Shown here piece by piece: positions 41,615-50,815 of a DNA stretch of 64,000 nt (the stretch's first letter is position 1; each line of letters begins with the position of its first letter). This DNA is from an uncultured Clostridia bacterium. Lineage in GTDB: Bacteria; Bacillota; Clostridia; UBA1381. The notes beneath the pieces are model-generated. The model made no database searches, was not told where the DNA came from, and was given only the letters and a program-made list of their open reading frames with translations. The stretch lies in contig CAKSUM010000009.1 in the NCBI GenBank assembly GCA_934501535.1, forward strand, positions 1 through 64,000. The letters are read 5' to 3'. Both the position numbers and the translations under genes were made by a program.

Positions 41615-42266
41615 GCTCGGTTTTGCACAGCGCCGCAATTCCGACTTTTGCCGCACCTGCGCTGAGCATCGCGCTTTTACAGGAATTTAATGTCATGCCC
41701 ATGGTTGCAATATCGTCGATAAGCAGTATCTTTCTGCCTCTTACCCGTTCCGGCTCTGCCTCAAATGCACCGGAAACATTGTTAATTCTGTCTGCACCGA
41801 AAAGCTCACTTTGATGTTTTGTATTCTTAATTCTTCTGACAGCCTTGCTGTCCATTTCAATTCCCGTTTCCTCCGCCAAAGCTTTCGCAATAATTTCCGA
41901 TTGGTTATATCCTCTTTCACGAAGTCTGTTTTTATGCAGCGGAATAGGTACAATTAAATTGTAATCGTCAATCATCGGACTGCCGGCAAGCTCCCGGGCC
42001 ATCATATGTCCGAACAGCTTGCCGTAAATCCGCAACCCCTTAAATTTATAATCCAGTACGGCTTTTCTCAGCGCGCCGGTATAAAAATACGGCGATATTA
42101 CAATCCATTCTCCGTTTTCGTCAAGGCAATATTTGTCCTTAACTCTTTTTATTTTCTTGTTACATTCACTGCAAATACCTATTGTTCTGTAGGAAAATGC
42201 CATGTCCGTCTTGCGATGATACCTGCGGCACATCACGCAATAACAGCTGCGCCATTCCAATATCAT
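41607..42266 (-). CDS. comFC: ComF family protein (phosphoribosyltransferase-like)
   Basis: A 219-residue protein of the ComFC family needed for DNA uptake in competent bacteria. Four Cys in two pairs at the N-terminus (CYCVMC, CSECN) suggest a zinc ribbon. The phosphoribosyltransferase core has PIPLHKNRLRERGYNQSE and the PRPP loop LLIDDIATMGMT. Its ATG overlaps the ribU stop (ATGA). In many Clostridia comFC persists without known competence, and no other com gene is seen here. Confidence 0.9.
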   Translation of the reverse strand: MILEWRSCYCVMCRRYHRKTDMAFSYRTIGICSECNKKIKRVKDKYCLDENGEWIVISPYFYTGALRKAVLDYKFKGLRIYGKLFGHMMARELAGSPMIDDYNLIVPIPLHKNRLRERGYNQSEIIAKALAEETGIEMDSKAVRRIKNTKHQSELFGADRINNVSGAFEAEPERVRGRKILLIDDIATMGMTLNSCKSAMLSAGAAKVGIAALCKTELK

Positions 42267-42802
42267 TTTTTAATCAGCCTCGATATCTTCTTATATATAA
42301 GCATAGTTATCACTGAAAGAACCAATCCGCGGCACAGGTTGAACGGTGCTATAACAGATACTGCAAGCTTCAGACGAGCCGCAAAATCCGTGTCTTTCAT
42401 ATAAAGCGGCAGCATTATGTAGGTATTTGCCGAAAGTCCGACAATTACAAGCGTGACTGTCATTGCGGCAAGCGATAAAACCGCGCCTTTTTTATTGCGG
42501 TTAAATCTGTAAATAAGTCCACACACAAATACGGCAGAACCGTTTATTACAAAATTTGCAAACTCGCCGACAAATCCTGTTGTAGTCATGGCAGTGTGCA
42601 GCAGGTTTTTTATAAATTCAACCAAAACTCCTGCCCACGGCCCCATAGCCAGTGATAATATTATCGCAGGAAGATCCGATATTTCTACCTCCAAAAAGCC
42701 GGCAACCTTAACAGACATTATACTGCCTATTAACTGAAGCACAAATGCAATTGCGGAAAAAGTTCCGACCTTAACAATGAAATTAATACTATCCCTTCTC
42801 AT
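42263..42802 (-). CDS. ribU: ECF transporter S component, RibU-like (riboflavin)
   Basis: A 179-residue membrane protein with five or six helices. The segments LEVEISDLPAIILSLAMGPWAGVLVEFIKNLLH and VGEFANFVINGSAVFVCGLIYR are typical of RibU riboflavin-binding S components. The ATP-binding and EcfT subunits are not in the window, which is normal for group II ECF systems. No FMN riboswitch was recognised upstream. A GGAGG site precedes the start; the 120 bases between it and the DUF2207 stop hold only a short open frame that I cannot assign. Confidence 0.8.
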   Translation of the reverse strand: MRRDSINFIVKVGTFSAIAFVLQLIGSIMSVKVAGFLEVEISDLPAIILSLAMGPWAGVLVEFIKNLLHTAMTTTGFVGEFANFVINGSAVFVCGLIYRFNRNKKGAVLSLAAMTVTLVIVGLSANTYIMLPLYMKDTDFAARLKLAVSVIAPFNLCRGLVLSVITMLIYKKISRLIKK

Positions 42803-42922
42803 AATGCCTCCAAAGTATGTTTAATAATCATATACAGCAGTTCACGGACTGTACACTCCGAAACAAGCCGTATATCTGATTTATAATACCCCTTTAATAT
42901 TTCCTCTAATCCATGCGCAAAA

Positions 42923-44578
42923 TCAGCGTGTGCCTCCGCCGTATCCGCCGCCGGAAAATCCCCCGCCTCCGCTGATGGACGCGCTTCCGCCCATACCGCT
43001 CGTTCTTTGCTGCTGTACCGCGCGCTCTGCCGCACTGTGCATACTGTGATAATAGGTATACGCCACAACTACATTACGGTTATAGCTTTCAAACTCCGGT
43101 ATCCGTTCGGGATAAACCTTTTCAAGCTGTTTCATAACCTTATCCGCAATTCCGAAAAGCGTTGCATAAACCATATAATCCTGCCAGATGAGCGTTTCAT
43201 TTATGCTTCTTTCCGCAATCAGCGAAAACTCGTCAAGATACTTTTTAAGTCCTACCACTTCGGCAAGCTCATTCTTTCCCGTTTCGCTCAAATCGCGTAT
43301 TCTTCTGCCCGGTCTGTTCACAAATCCTCCGGCTGCCGTAAATGCGGCTTCTCCGTTCGCTTTTGCGTCATCTATAATACCGTTTACGGTTTTCGGATTT
43401 GCGTAAGCATATGTTTCAAGCTCTTTTTCCTGCAAAATACCGTCATCGCCGGCTGCCGCCGAAAGAATATTGTAAAGCCGTTTTTCAATAACAGAATCCG
43501 GTTCTGCGACAAGCTTCAGGCTGACCGTCTGCGTTATCTTGCCGAACATGCCGACTTTTTCTCCGACCTGCGGCTCAAGAAAGCCTTTGTTTATCATTGA
43601 AAGCAGCAGCGCACCGATTATCAGACTTTCGTCACCCGATACGTCAAAATTCTGCGCAAGATAGTGTGACATCTCTATGTTGCCGTTATTCGGAACATCA
43701 CGGAAATATCCCACGTCCTTGCAGAAATTTTTAATCTCCTTTTTACGCCTGCGGATAATCATAATAAACCATACAATTATCGCGAAAATGCCGAAAAGCA
43801 CGGCAAATCCGATTATATAATCAATCGGTTCCGCCTCATAATCGTCATAGCCGTAATCACTGTTTTCAAACGCCGCATTTTTGACATCTTCAAATGACCC
43901 GTCAACCGTAACCGCCGGCGTCAAAATCCCCTTGTTCAGCTGAAGCATTACAATCATCGAATTGTCGCCTTCCAATGCTGACGCAGTACGTGCCTCGATT
44001 TTACCGTCCGTAAACTGAACGTCACCGTCATATCCGAATGCCCATATCGCTGCATTGTCGAAGTTCAAAAGCGTGTAATCCTCAAGATAAATTGTCAGTT
44101 TTCCGTTCGTAGGAAAGGTTGACATTCCCGGGTTTATAAACATAAAATTCATACCGTCAAAATCACTGTAGCTTTTTATAAAACCGGACACATTATATCC
44201 GATACTGTAGTGTTTTTCGCCGTATTCCGTTATGCCGAAACACAGCTCCACGCCGTCAGATGTTTGGTTTATGCCGCATTTTGCGCTTTTTTCGCCGAAA
44301 TCCGCGTTAATATCCCAGTCACCAATATTTGTATACTTATATTTTTCGTCCGATACTTCAAAGTTTGATATTTCAATATCACTTGTATTTATGGGTATGT
44401 AACACTCCGTGCCCTCGTCAAAGTTTCCTGTCCAGTTCTGCGTAATATACGCACTTCCGTCAAGGTTAACCTTAACCAAAATGTCAATATCCGTTACATT
44501 ATTCTTTGCGGAAACGCTGCAACAAAGCAACATCAAAAATGTACCTACCGCAAATAATCCCCTTTTTACATATCTCAT
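42923..44578 (-). CDS. DUF2207 domain membrane protein
   Basis: A 551-residue protein: signal peptide (residues 1-24), an extracellular beta-rich DUF2207 domain to about residue 240, a transmembrane helix (about 250-275, IIGFAVLFGIFAIIVWFIMII), a cytoplasmic domain with FCKDVGYFRDVPNNG and ALLLSMINKGFLEP, and a Gly/Ser-rich tail. The family function is unknown. It follows lemA after 12 bases, a pairing widespread in Firmicutes, so the two probably act together at the membrane. Confidence 0.85.
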   Translation of the reverse strand: MRYVKRGLFAVGTFLMLLCCSVSAKNNVTDIDILVKVNLDGSAYITQNWTGNFDEGTECYIPINTSDIEISNFEVSDEKYKYTNIGDWDINADFGEKSAKCGINQTSDGVELCFGITEYGEKHYSIGYNVSGFIKSYSDFDGMNFMFINPGMSTFPTNGKLTIYLEDYTLLNFDNAAIWAFGYDGDVQFTDGKIEARTASALEGDNSMIVMLQLNKGILTPAVTVDGSFEDVKNAAFENSDYGYDDYEAEPIDYIIGFAVLFGIFAIIVWFIMIIRRRKKEIKNFCKDVGYFRDVPNNGNIEMSHYLAQNFDVSGDESLIIGALLLSMINKGFLEPQVGEKVGMFGKITQTVSLKLVAEPDSVIEKRLYNILSAAAGDDGILQEKELETYAYANPKTVNGIIDDAKANGEAAFTAAGGFVNRPGRRIRDLSETGKNELAEVVGLKKYLDEFSLIAERSINETLIWQDYMVYATLFGIADKVMKQLEKVYPERIPEFESYNRNVVVAYTYYHSMHSAAERAVQQQRTSGMGGSASISGGGGFSGGGYGGGTR

Positions 44579-44590
44579 TGCGCTGCCCCT

Positions 44591-45130
44591 TTATTTCATA
44601 CTCGGCATGTCTGTCTTTTTATCGTTTGACTCCAGATAGTCACGGCTCGTTATATGCAGCATCGACGCTGCAATCGATGCCGGGAACATACGGATTGTTC
44701 TGTTAAGTTTTGTAACGCTGTCATTATAAATAAGTCTTGACTGACGAACCATTTTTTCATACTCGTTTACGCTGTCCATCGTCTTGATGTAATTTTCATT
44801 TGCCTTAAGCTCCGGATAGCTTTCCGCAACAGCCATGATTTTCCCCATAGCTTCGGTGAGAATATTTTCCTGGTTGTCAATATCTGCCGCCGTGCTTTTT
44901 GATGTTATACTTGAGCGCATTTTGATTGTTTCGGAAAGAGTCTGATACTCATGCTGAGCATATCCCTTTGTCAAGTCAAGCAAAGCCGACAGTGCATCCC
45001 ATCTCGATGACAGCTGAACGCCTATCTGACTCATTGCATTATTAATATTTTCGTCCATTGCAACAAGCTTTCTCTGCGTGGAAATGAACCACAAAACAAT
45101 AACTGCCAAAATAATTACCAAATATAACAT
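44591..45130 (-). CDS. lemA: LemA family protein
   Basis: Start at the ATG behind CCGGAGGAAG. The 179-residue protein has one N-terminal membrane helix (YLVIILAVIVLWFIS) followed by a helical domain with VAMDENINNAMSQIGVQLSSRWDALSALLDLTKGYAQHE, the LemA signature, and RLIYNDSVTKLNRTIRMFPA. The topology is a short outside tail and a cytoplasmic helical bundle, or the reverse. Function unknown, but cotranscription with DUF2207 is conserved. It has its own sigma-A promoter. Confidence 0.92.
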   Translation of the reverse strand: MLYLVIILAVIVLWFISTQRKLVAMDENINNAMSQIGVQLSSRWDALSALLDLTKGYAQHEYQTLSETIKMRSSITSKSTAADIDNQENILTEAMGKIMAVAESYPELKANENYIKTMDSVNEYEKMVRQSRLIYNDSVTKLNRTIRMFPASIAASMLHITSRDYLESNDKKTDMPSMK

Positions 45131-45165
45131 AATATCTTCCTCCGGTTTTATTAGTTTATGTATAT

Positions 45166-45194
45166 ATTGTAAAAGTTTTTTCGACATTAATCAA
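45166..45194 (-). promoter_or_regulatory. Promoter of the lemA-DUF2207-ribU-comFC unit
   Basis: On the minus strand TTGATT (45189-45194), 17 bases, TACAAT (45166-45171). The stretch from 45195 to 45320 holds nothing further that I recognise. Confidence 0.65.
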
Positions 45195-45320
45195 TAAGTT
45201 TTACCGTAACTTATTTAAATTTGTTATAACTCGCAAAAAAGCAGTGCTGCTATCTTCTTTTTTTATTAAATTTGCACATAACTTTATTTGTGAGTTTTTC
45301 TTGAAACCGTTTACGGCATG

Positions 45321-45362
45321 AAAAAAAAGCACTTATTCCCATAACCAAAAATAAGTGCTTTT
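45321..45362 (-). terminator. Terminator of the carboxypeptidase gene
   Basis: AAAAGCACTTATT pairs with AATAAGTGCTTTT around 12 bases, followed on the minus strand by TTTTTTTT, just after the carboxypeptidase stop. Confidence 0.88.
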
Positions 45363-45365
45363 GAC

Positions 45366-46478
45366 TTAGTATCTGCCTGCATTCAGCAGCAGTCCCTTAA
45401 GCATATATTCCAGCTGATTTTCATACGGCTTGCGCCTGTCCGATATTTCCTGTCCGCTCAGAACCGGCACTGTGCCCATCAGGTATTTACCCGAATAAAT
45501 CTCCGCATATCCCACCTTCATGCCGACAAAAACATCTTTATTTATTTTTTCATCGAGAAATATCTTGCAGGAAATTTTATTATTCTTCCCCAAAACATAC
45601 GGCACTGCCAAATTATCGCCTGCCAAAAGATTAATTCTGTGTCCGCGCACCTTTCCGGTACACAGAATACTGTTTTTTTCGGGAATATCTTTTTTGTCTA
45701 TTTTGGAAAATGCAAAGTTATACATATTTTTGTGGTCTGCCCAGTCATTGCGGTCATTCAGCGTGACTGCAATAACCGTTATACCGTTTCTTTCCGCACA
45801 GCTGACAAGGCATCTCCCGGCTATTTTGGTAAAGCCTGTTTTTCCCCCGATACAGTCCTCACTCTGCCAAAGCAGCTTGTTGTGATTTCTAAGATATGTT
45901 GTCGAACCGTTCATCTCTATCTGATATTCCTTTGTAGATATAATTTTTCTGAATTCCTCATTTTTCAGAGCATATGACATAATAAGCGCCATATCATACG
46001 CGGAGGAATAATGCTCTTTATCAAACAAACCGCTCGGATTTGAAAAATGAGTGTCGCGGCACCCCAGCTCCGCTGCCTTGCTGTTCATCATAGATACAAA
46101 CTTTTCCACGCTGCCGCCTATATGCTCCGCGATCGCCGCAGCAGCATCGTTTCCGGAATTAAGCATAAGTCCGTATATCAAATCTATTAACTCGACCTTA
46201 TCGTTTGTGCGCAGATATATAGATGAGCCCTCCTGATTTTGGGCATTTTCCGACACGGTCACAAAGTCTGTAGTGTTTCCGTTATCAAGCGCCAATATCG
46301 CGGTCATAATTTTTGTTGTGCTCGCCATCGGCAAACGCTCATGACAGTTTTCTCCATATACAATCTGCCTCGTCGATGCTTCTATAACAACAGAAGCTTG
46401 CGCCTCGGTTTCTGCCGCGCAGACTCCCGTATGAAAAATGCAGCTGCACAGCAGCAGTGCAATAACCTTTTTTCTCAC
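45366..46478 (-). CDS. D-alanyl-D-alanine carboxypeptidase (PBP5/DacF family)
   Basis: I take GTG at 46476-46478 as the start because AAGGGAGATAAAA precedes it and a signal peptide (VRKKVIALLLCSCIFHTGVCA) follows at once; the upstream extension is not secretory. About 370 residues. The serine peptidase S11 motifs are SxxK in PMASTTKIM, SGN in LNSGNDAAAA and KTG in GGKTGFTK, and a C-terminal beta domain follows. It trims the terminal D-Ala from peptidoglycan stem peptides outside the membrane. In spore formers such paralogues can be vegetative or spore-specific (DacF, DacB); which one is unclear. Confidence 0.92.
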   Translation of the reverse strand: MRKKVIALLLCSCIFHTGVCAAETEAQASVVIEASTRQIVYGENCHERLPMASTTKIMTAILALDNGNTTDFVTVSENAQNQEGSSIYLRTNDKVELIDLIYGLMLNSGNDAAAAIAEHIGGSVEKFVSMMNSKAAELGCRDTHFSNPSGLFDKEHYSSAYDMALIMSYALKNEEFRKIISTKEYQIEMNGSTTYLRNHNKLLWQSEDCIGGKTGFTKIAGRCLVSCAERNGITVIAVTLNDRNDWADHKNMYNFAFSKIDKKDIPEKNSILCTGKVRGHRINLLAGDNLAVPYVLGKNNKISCKIFLDEKINKDVFVGMKVGYAEIYSGKYLMGTVPVLSGQEISDRRKPYENQLEYMLKGLLLNAGRY

Positions 46479-46580
46479 TTTTATCTCCCTTTTCGATGTT
46501 GAAATTATTTTTTTATTTTCCCCTGAAAAAACGTCTTTATTCAACAAAATATGACCGCAAAATACCGAAAAATCAACACA

Positions 46581-46616
46581 AAAAAATACCGTCAGTCTAT
46601 TACATTGACGGTATTT
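46581..46616 (-). terminator. Terminator of the alpha-galactosidase-MFS unit
   Basis: AAATACCGTCA pairs with TGACGGTATTT around 11 bases, followed by T-rich sequence on the minus strand, 33 bases after the MFS stop. Confidence 0.82.
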
Positions 46617-46648
46617 AAAAATTTGCTCGTTTAATTCTGATTTTCTTT

Positions 46649-47833
46649 TCAACCGTTCGGTTTGCGTTTTCGCATAGCAATAAGCAAAACCGTCAGCACA
46701 ACCGGAAACACAATAGCGGCAAGTATTCCGATTTTCAGGTTGTCGCCGACAAGACCTGCGATGTTCCCCGCAAAGGTCGGGCCGGCCGCACAGCCGACAT
46801 CGCCCGCAAGCGCAAGAAACGCAAACATCGCCGTTCCGCCGCCTTTGATAGATTGTGTTGCCTTACTGTAAGTTCCGGGCCACATAATTCCCACGGCAAA
46901 TCCCGTAACGGCAATTCCTATCAGTCCGCCGACGGGAGATTTTGAAAGCGAAGTAATCAGGTACGATACCGTACAGAGCACACCGCTGCCGATCATCATG
47001 CGGTCAAGGCTGATTTTATCGCCGTATTTTCCGTAAATCATTCTCGACAGCCCCATTAAAACCGAAAACAGCGTCGGTCCCGTCAGGTCACCGAGTGATT
47101 TTGATATTCCCAAAGCCTTTTCCGCAAATGCCGATGCCCACTGGATCACTGCCTGCTCGCTTGCGCCGGCACAGCACATAAGCACAACAAAAATCCAGAA
47201 TATCTTTGATTTTAAAAGTTCTTTTACAGGCAGTCCTTTTTCACCGTCATCTTCAAGCGCAACAATAGGCACTTTTAAGAATACAAATCCGTTTACTATA
47301 GGCAAAACCGCCCATAAAACCGCAAGTATCTTCCAGTTATTTATACCTGCAATATTGAAAAACAGCGTTGAAAGAACAATTACGCCAACTGTGCCCCAGC
47401 AGTAGAATGAGTGCAGAAAGCTCATTGTTTTGTCCTTATGCTCGCTCGGGCAAGCCTCCACAAGCGGACTCACTATTACCTCCAAAAGTCCGCCGCCCAC
47501 AGCATAGAGCACAACCGAAATTACTATTCCCAAAAACGGATCGTTCATCAGCTCCGGCAAAAACGCGAGAGAAATAAGCCCGAGTGCCGAAAAGAAATGT
47601 GAAATCACCGCCGATGCACGGTATCCGATTTTGTTCACAAAAAATGCCGATGCCAGGTCAATGCATAATTGCAACACAAAATTAATTGTAATCAGCATAG
47701 TTATTTTTGACAAAGGAATACCGTATTGTTTTTCAAAAGTAATAAACAGCAACGGAACGAAATTATTGACAATCGCCTGTACAATATATCCGATAAAGCA
47801 TGCACGTAATGTGCTTTTATAATTATTCTGCAT
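46649..47833 (-). CDS. MFS transporter (FHS/sugar-permease-like)
   Basis: A 394-residue major facilitator protein with twelve predicted helices, in two halves separated by a loop around residues 190-215. SPLVEACPSEHKDKTMSFLHSFYCWG is typical of the FHS-type sugar permeases. It lies downstream of an alpha-galactosidase, so it may import raffinose-type or melibiose-type alpha-galactosides, but drug efflux cannot be excluded. A 9-base-pair hairpin just upstream overlaps its ribosome binding site. Confidence 0.82.
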   Translation of the reverse strand: MQNNYKSTLRACFIGYIVQAIVNNFVPLLFITFEKQYGIPLSKITMLITINFVLQLCIDLASAFFVNKIGYRASAVISHFFSALGLISLAFLPELMNDPFLGIVISVVLYAVGGGLLEVIVSPLVEACPSEHKDKTMSFLHSFYCWGTVGVIVLSTLFFNIAGINNWKILAVLWAVLPIVNGFVFLKVPIVALEDDGEKGLPVKELLKSKIFWIFVVLMCCAGASEQAVIQWASAFAEKALGISKSLGDLTGPTLFSVLMGLSRMIYGKYGDKISLDRMMIGSGVLCTVSYLITSLSKSPVGGLIGIAVTGFAVGIMWPGTYSKATQSIKGGGTAMFAFLALAGDVGCAAGPTFAGNIAGLVGDNLKIGILAAIVFPVVLTVLLIAMRKRKPNG

Positions 47834-47847
47834 TTTTTATATACCCT

Positions 47848-47886
47848 CCTGCGGCAATTTATGCCTTGCACATTCCCTGCCGCAGG
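47848..47886 (-). promoter_or_regulatory. Intergenic hairpin covering the MFS ribosome binding site
   Basis: CCTGCGGCA pairs with TGCCGCAGG across 21 bases on the minus strand between the alpha-galactosidase stop and the MFS start. The 3' arm ends in AGG of the sequence GCAGGAGGG, so part of the Shine-Dalgarno would be in the stem. It may lower transporter translation or stabilise the upstream mRNA. Confidence 0.5.
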
Positions 47887-47916
47887 AATTGGGGCGTTTA
47901 AATTGCTTTGCAATTA

Positions 47917-50067
47917 TTATCTTATGCGGTTAAAAATATAGCATTTTGACGTCTGTTCAGCCGCGAAAACCTGAACTCTTCTGCCGATTTTCATAAGCTC
48001 CTCACCGGTGCGGACAATACCGTCATCATCATATTTTGCCTTCGGATCAAGCCCTTTCAGCTTAATTCTGCGTTCTTCACCGTTCGTTTTTCCGAAAGTC
48101 TGATATGTAAAAAGTATCGCTTTTGTATCGTCAACAAATTCAAATGAACACAAATCGGACTCAAACGGATTTTCAAGTCGATAGAAATCGCCGAACTGAA
48201 CTGTTTTTCTGATTTTCTTATACAAATCCGCATAGCCTTTCGCCTGCTTAACTTCCATATCGGAAAGCTTTGACAAATCCAGCTCATAGCCGAAATTGCC
48301 GCTCATGGCAACCATAGCGCAGGTGTCCATTTTTTTATTTTCTCTGTCAAATCCCTCGTCAATGCCGCCTACATGGGCTGTCATTGTTATCGGCGGGAAT
48401 ACCATAGATGTACCGTACTGGATTTTTATTCTCGCCATAGGGTTAGTGTTGTCGCTCGTCCATGTTTGCGGCATGTAATACATCATGCCGGCATCGAAAC
48501 GTCCGCCGCCGCCCGAGCAGCCCTCAAACAGCACGTGCGGAAAACGCGTTGTAAGCGCCTCAAGCACTTCGTAAAGACCCAAAACGTATTGGTGTGACTG
48601 CATTCTGTTCTGTGTTTCAGTAATATTTCTGTTGCAGTCCCACTTGATATACTCAATATTTGCCGATGATATAACCTTGCTCATTTCATCGATAATGTAA
48701 TCGCGTACCTCTTTGCGCGTGAAGTCCAGCACAAGCTGCTGACGGTTTTCGGTTCTTCTTCTGCCCTCCGCATGCAGACACCAGTCGGGGTGCGCGCGGT
48801 ACAAATCGCTGTCAGGCGAAATCATCTCAGGCTCTACCCACAGTCCGAATTTCATGCCGAGTCCGTTAATTTTTTCCGCAAGGCTTGCAAGACCTGCCGG
48901 AAGCTTTTCCTTATTTACGTACCAATCTCCGAGCGAAGAACGGTCATCATTTCTTTTCCCGAACCAGCCGTCATCCAAAACGAACATTTCAAGCCCCATT
49001 TTTGCTGCATTTTCCGCAATTGCGCACAGCTTCGGCTCATCGAAATCAAACGTTGTGCCCTCCCAATTGTTGATAATGAGCGGACGCTCCTTCATTTTAT
49101 GTTCGCCCTGATACAAACATTCACGGAAGGTTCTGTGATAAATCCTGCTCATCTCCGCAAGACCGGCGCCCGAATGTACCATAATTACTTCGGGAGTGAA
49201 AAATTCCTCTTCGGGCTTCAGCGTCCAGTCAAAGTTGTACGGATTAATACCCATTGTCACTCTTGTGGTACCGCAGGAGCTGCCCTCAATGCTTGCGTCA
49301 AAATTGCCGCTGTAAACAAGGCAAAATCCGAAAACTTCGCCCAAATCCTCATTTGCATTTTTATCCATCAGCGCAGTAAACGGATTGTTCATGTGGCTGC
49401 TCATGCCGCGCTTTGAATTGATAGTGAAAATGCCGTGCTTTACATCGGTATATTCCACGCTTCTCTCACGCGCCCAGTCGCCCTGCAAATTCATTATTTT
49501 ATAATCCTGACCGTAAAAATCCACGCACGCAGACTGCGCGGACAAAATATGTATATCATCTCTGCCGCCGTTTTTAAATGAAGCAAATCTTGTTATTACA
49601 TCATATTCGGGCAGAACACAGTAGTAAAGCGAAGCCGTAAGACCTGTCAGCTTGTCGCGGAGCAAAATTTCGAGCGTTTCGGAATTATCGCAAACCAAAG
49701 ACGGCATACCCGGAATTTTTGTTTTTCCCTTATGAATTTTGTACGAATCATACACAAATTCGGTCACCGTTGAACCGTCGGCATAACATGCCGAAAATGA
49801 CGGTGTGCGGTAATCTCCTGCGCCCGTAACCGAAAATTCGAGCTGCAAATCGGACACAAATTCGCTGTTTGTGCTGTCAAGCGGAACATGAAACGCGTTT
49901 GCTCTCGAAATTATAAATTCATCGGGAAATCCCGATACATCGATATCGTCCGCCAGTTTATCGCCCCAGTAAATATGGGTAAGATAATCCCTCTTATACA
50001 CACTGAAAATGTAGCTTTTATTCTTCGTCTGCAAATGAAATTGCTTGTCCTTTACTATAATCGACAT
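47917..50067 (-). CDS. Alpha-galactosidase, GH36 family
   Basis: A 716-residue glycoside hydrolase family 36 protein that hydrolyses terminal alpha-galactosides such as melibiose or raffinose. The N-terminal beta-sandwich is followed by a barrel with FVLDDGWFGKRNDD, WVEPEMISPDSDLY, the nucleophile Asp in YIKWDCNRNI and the acid/base Asp in TWTSDNTNP; LFEGCSGGGGRFD lies between. There is no signal peptide, so it is cytoplasmic. It forms a unit with the downstream MFS transporter. Confidence 0.94.
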   Translation of the reverse strand: MSIIVKDKQFHLQTKNKSYIFSVYKRDYLTHIYWGDKLADDIDVSGFPDEFIISRANAFHVPLDSTNSEFVSDLQLEFSVTGAGDYRTPSFSACYADGSTVTEFVYDSYKIHKGKTKIPGMPSLVCDNSETLEILLRDKLTGLTASLYYCVLPEYDVITRFASFKNGGRDDIHILSAQSACVDFYGQDYKIMNLQGDWARERSVEYTDVKHGIFTINSKRGMSSHMNNPFTALMDKNANEDLGEVFGFCLVYSGNFDASIEGSSCGTTRVTMGINPYNFDWTLKPEEEFFTPEVIMVHSGAGLAEMSRIYHRTFRECLYQGEHKMKERPLIINNWEGTTFDFDEPKLCAIAENAAKMGLEMFVLDDGWFGKRNDDRSSLGDWYVNKEKLPAGLASLAEKINGLGMKFGLWVEPEMISPDSDLYRAHPDWCLHAEGRRRTENRQQLVLDFTRKEVRDYIIDEMSKVISSANIEYIKWDCNRNITETQNRMQSHQYVLGLYEVLEALTTRFPHVLFEGCSGGGGRFDAGMMYYMPQTWTSDNTNPMARIKIQYGTSMVFPPITMTAHVGGIDEGFDRENKKMDTCAMVAMSGNFGYELDLSKLSDMEVKQAKGYADLYKKIRKTVQFGDFYRLENPFESDLCSFEFVDDTKAILFTYQTFGKTNGEERRIKLKGLDPKAKYDDDGIVRTGEELMKIGRRVQVFAAEQTSKCYIFNRIR

Positions 50068-50138
50068 ATTTTTACCTCCGTTTATAAGTACGCCTGCCGG
50101 AACGGAACAACGGCGCAGTTTTTAATTTTACACGCTAA

Positions 50139-50167
50139 ATTATACCAAAATAAATTATACTTTTCAA
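50139..50167 (-). promoter_or_regulatory. Sigma-A promoter of the alpha-galactosidase gene
   Basis: On the minus strand TTGAAA (50162-50167), 17 bases, TATAAT (50139-50144), then a 70-base leader to the start codon. I see no clear operator or catabolite-response element. Confidence 0.72.
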
Positions 50168-50236
50168 CATTTTTACAGACAAATATATGTCCCTTTAATC
50201 ATTATATGTGTCCCCTTTTCGTCCTTGCGGCACAGC

Positions 50237-50731
50237 TCAGATTACGTTCTTGATAAACCCGAAGGATATAAGCGACATTATCAGTCCGGCAGTGAGCACG
50301 CCGAGAAAAATAGGCCAGATGGAATCGCGGAATTTCATACGCAAAAGGCTTGCCACAAGCGAGCCCGTCCATGCACCCGTTCCCGGAAGCGGTATCGCCA
50401 CAAATAAAAACAGCCCGAATCTGCCGTATTTTCTGATTTGGTCGGATTTTGAAAACGCCCTGTTTTCCATTTTTTCCACAGCGGATTTAAACCGTGTTTT
50501 TTTCAGCCATGCAAATATTTTATCAATAAAAATCAATATAAACGGTATCGGAAGCATATTTCCGAGAACCGCTATAATGTATGTTTTTGCAAAGCTCATT
50601 TTCAAAAATCCCGCTGCAAGCAGACTTCCGCGCAGCTCTAAAACAGGTATCATGGAAACGATAAACACAATAAGCTCTTTTGAAACCTTCCCTCCCCATG
50701 AATTAACTATAAGTTCTACCAATCCGTTCAT
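50237..50731 (-). CDS. Small multidrug export protein family membrane protein
   Basis: Start at the ATG behind TTGGAG. The 164-residue protein has four or five hydrophobic segments and the motifs SMIPVLELRGSLLAAG and FLFVAIPLPGTGAWTGSLVASLL, which are the signature of the COG2426 / putative small multi-drug export family. Despite the name the function is not established; re-entrant helices with conserved Pro and Arg suggest a transporter of the SNARE-associated/DedA type. It is separated from the upstream rsmF-like gene by 84 bases. Confidence 0.82.
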   Translation of the reverse strand: MNGLVELIVNSWGGKVSKELIVFIVSMIPVLELRGSLLAAGFLKMSFAKTYIIAVLGNMLPIPFILIFIDKIFAWLKKTRFKSAVEKMENRAFSKSDQIRKYGRFGLFLFVAIPLPGTGAWTGSLVASLLRMKFRDSIWPIFLGVLTAGLIMSLISFGFIKNVI

Positions 50732-50815
50732 AAAATCTCCAATCCGCCGCACCGCCTGCGGCACATAATTTTTATATTCGTTAAAATGTCAGATTTACTG
50801 CATAAATCCCTTTTC

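Noticed and set aside
42803..42922. FMN riboswitch upstream of ribU
   Set aside because: The conserved FMN aptamer segments (AGGAUAUGCUUCGG-like and GGCGGU-like) are not found, and the gap is too short.
42799..43068. 89-codon minus-strand frame as a gene
   Set aside because: Most of it lies inside the Gly-rich end of the DUF2207 gene in another frame; only the tail after 42925 is unexplained, reported as a finding instead.
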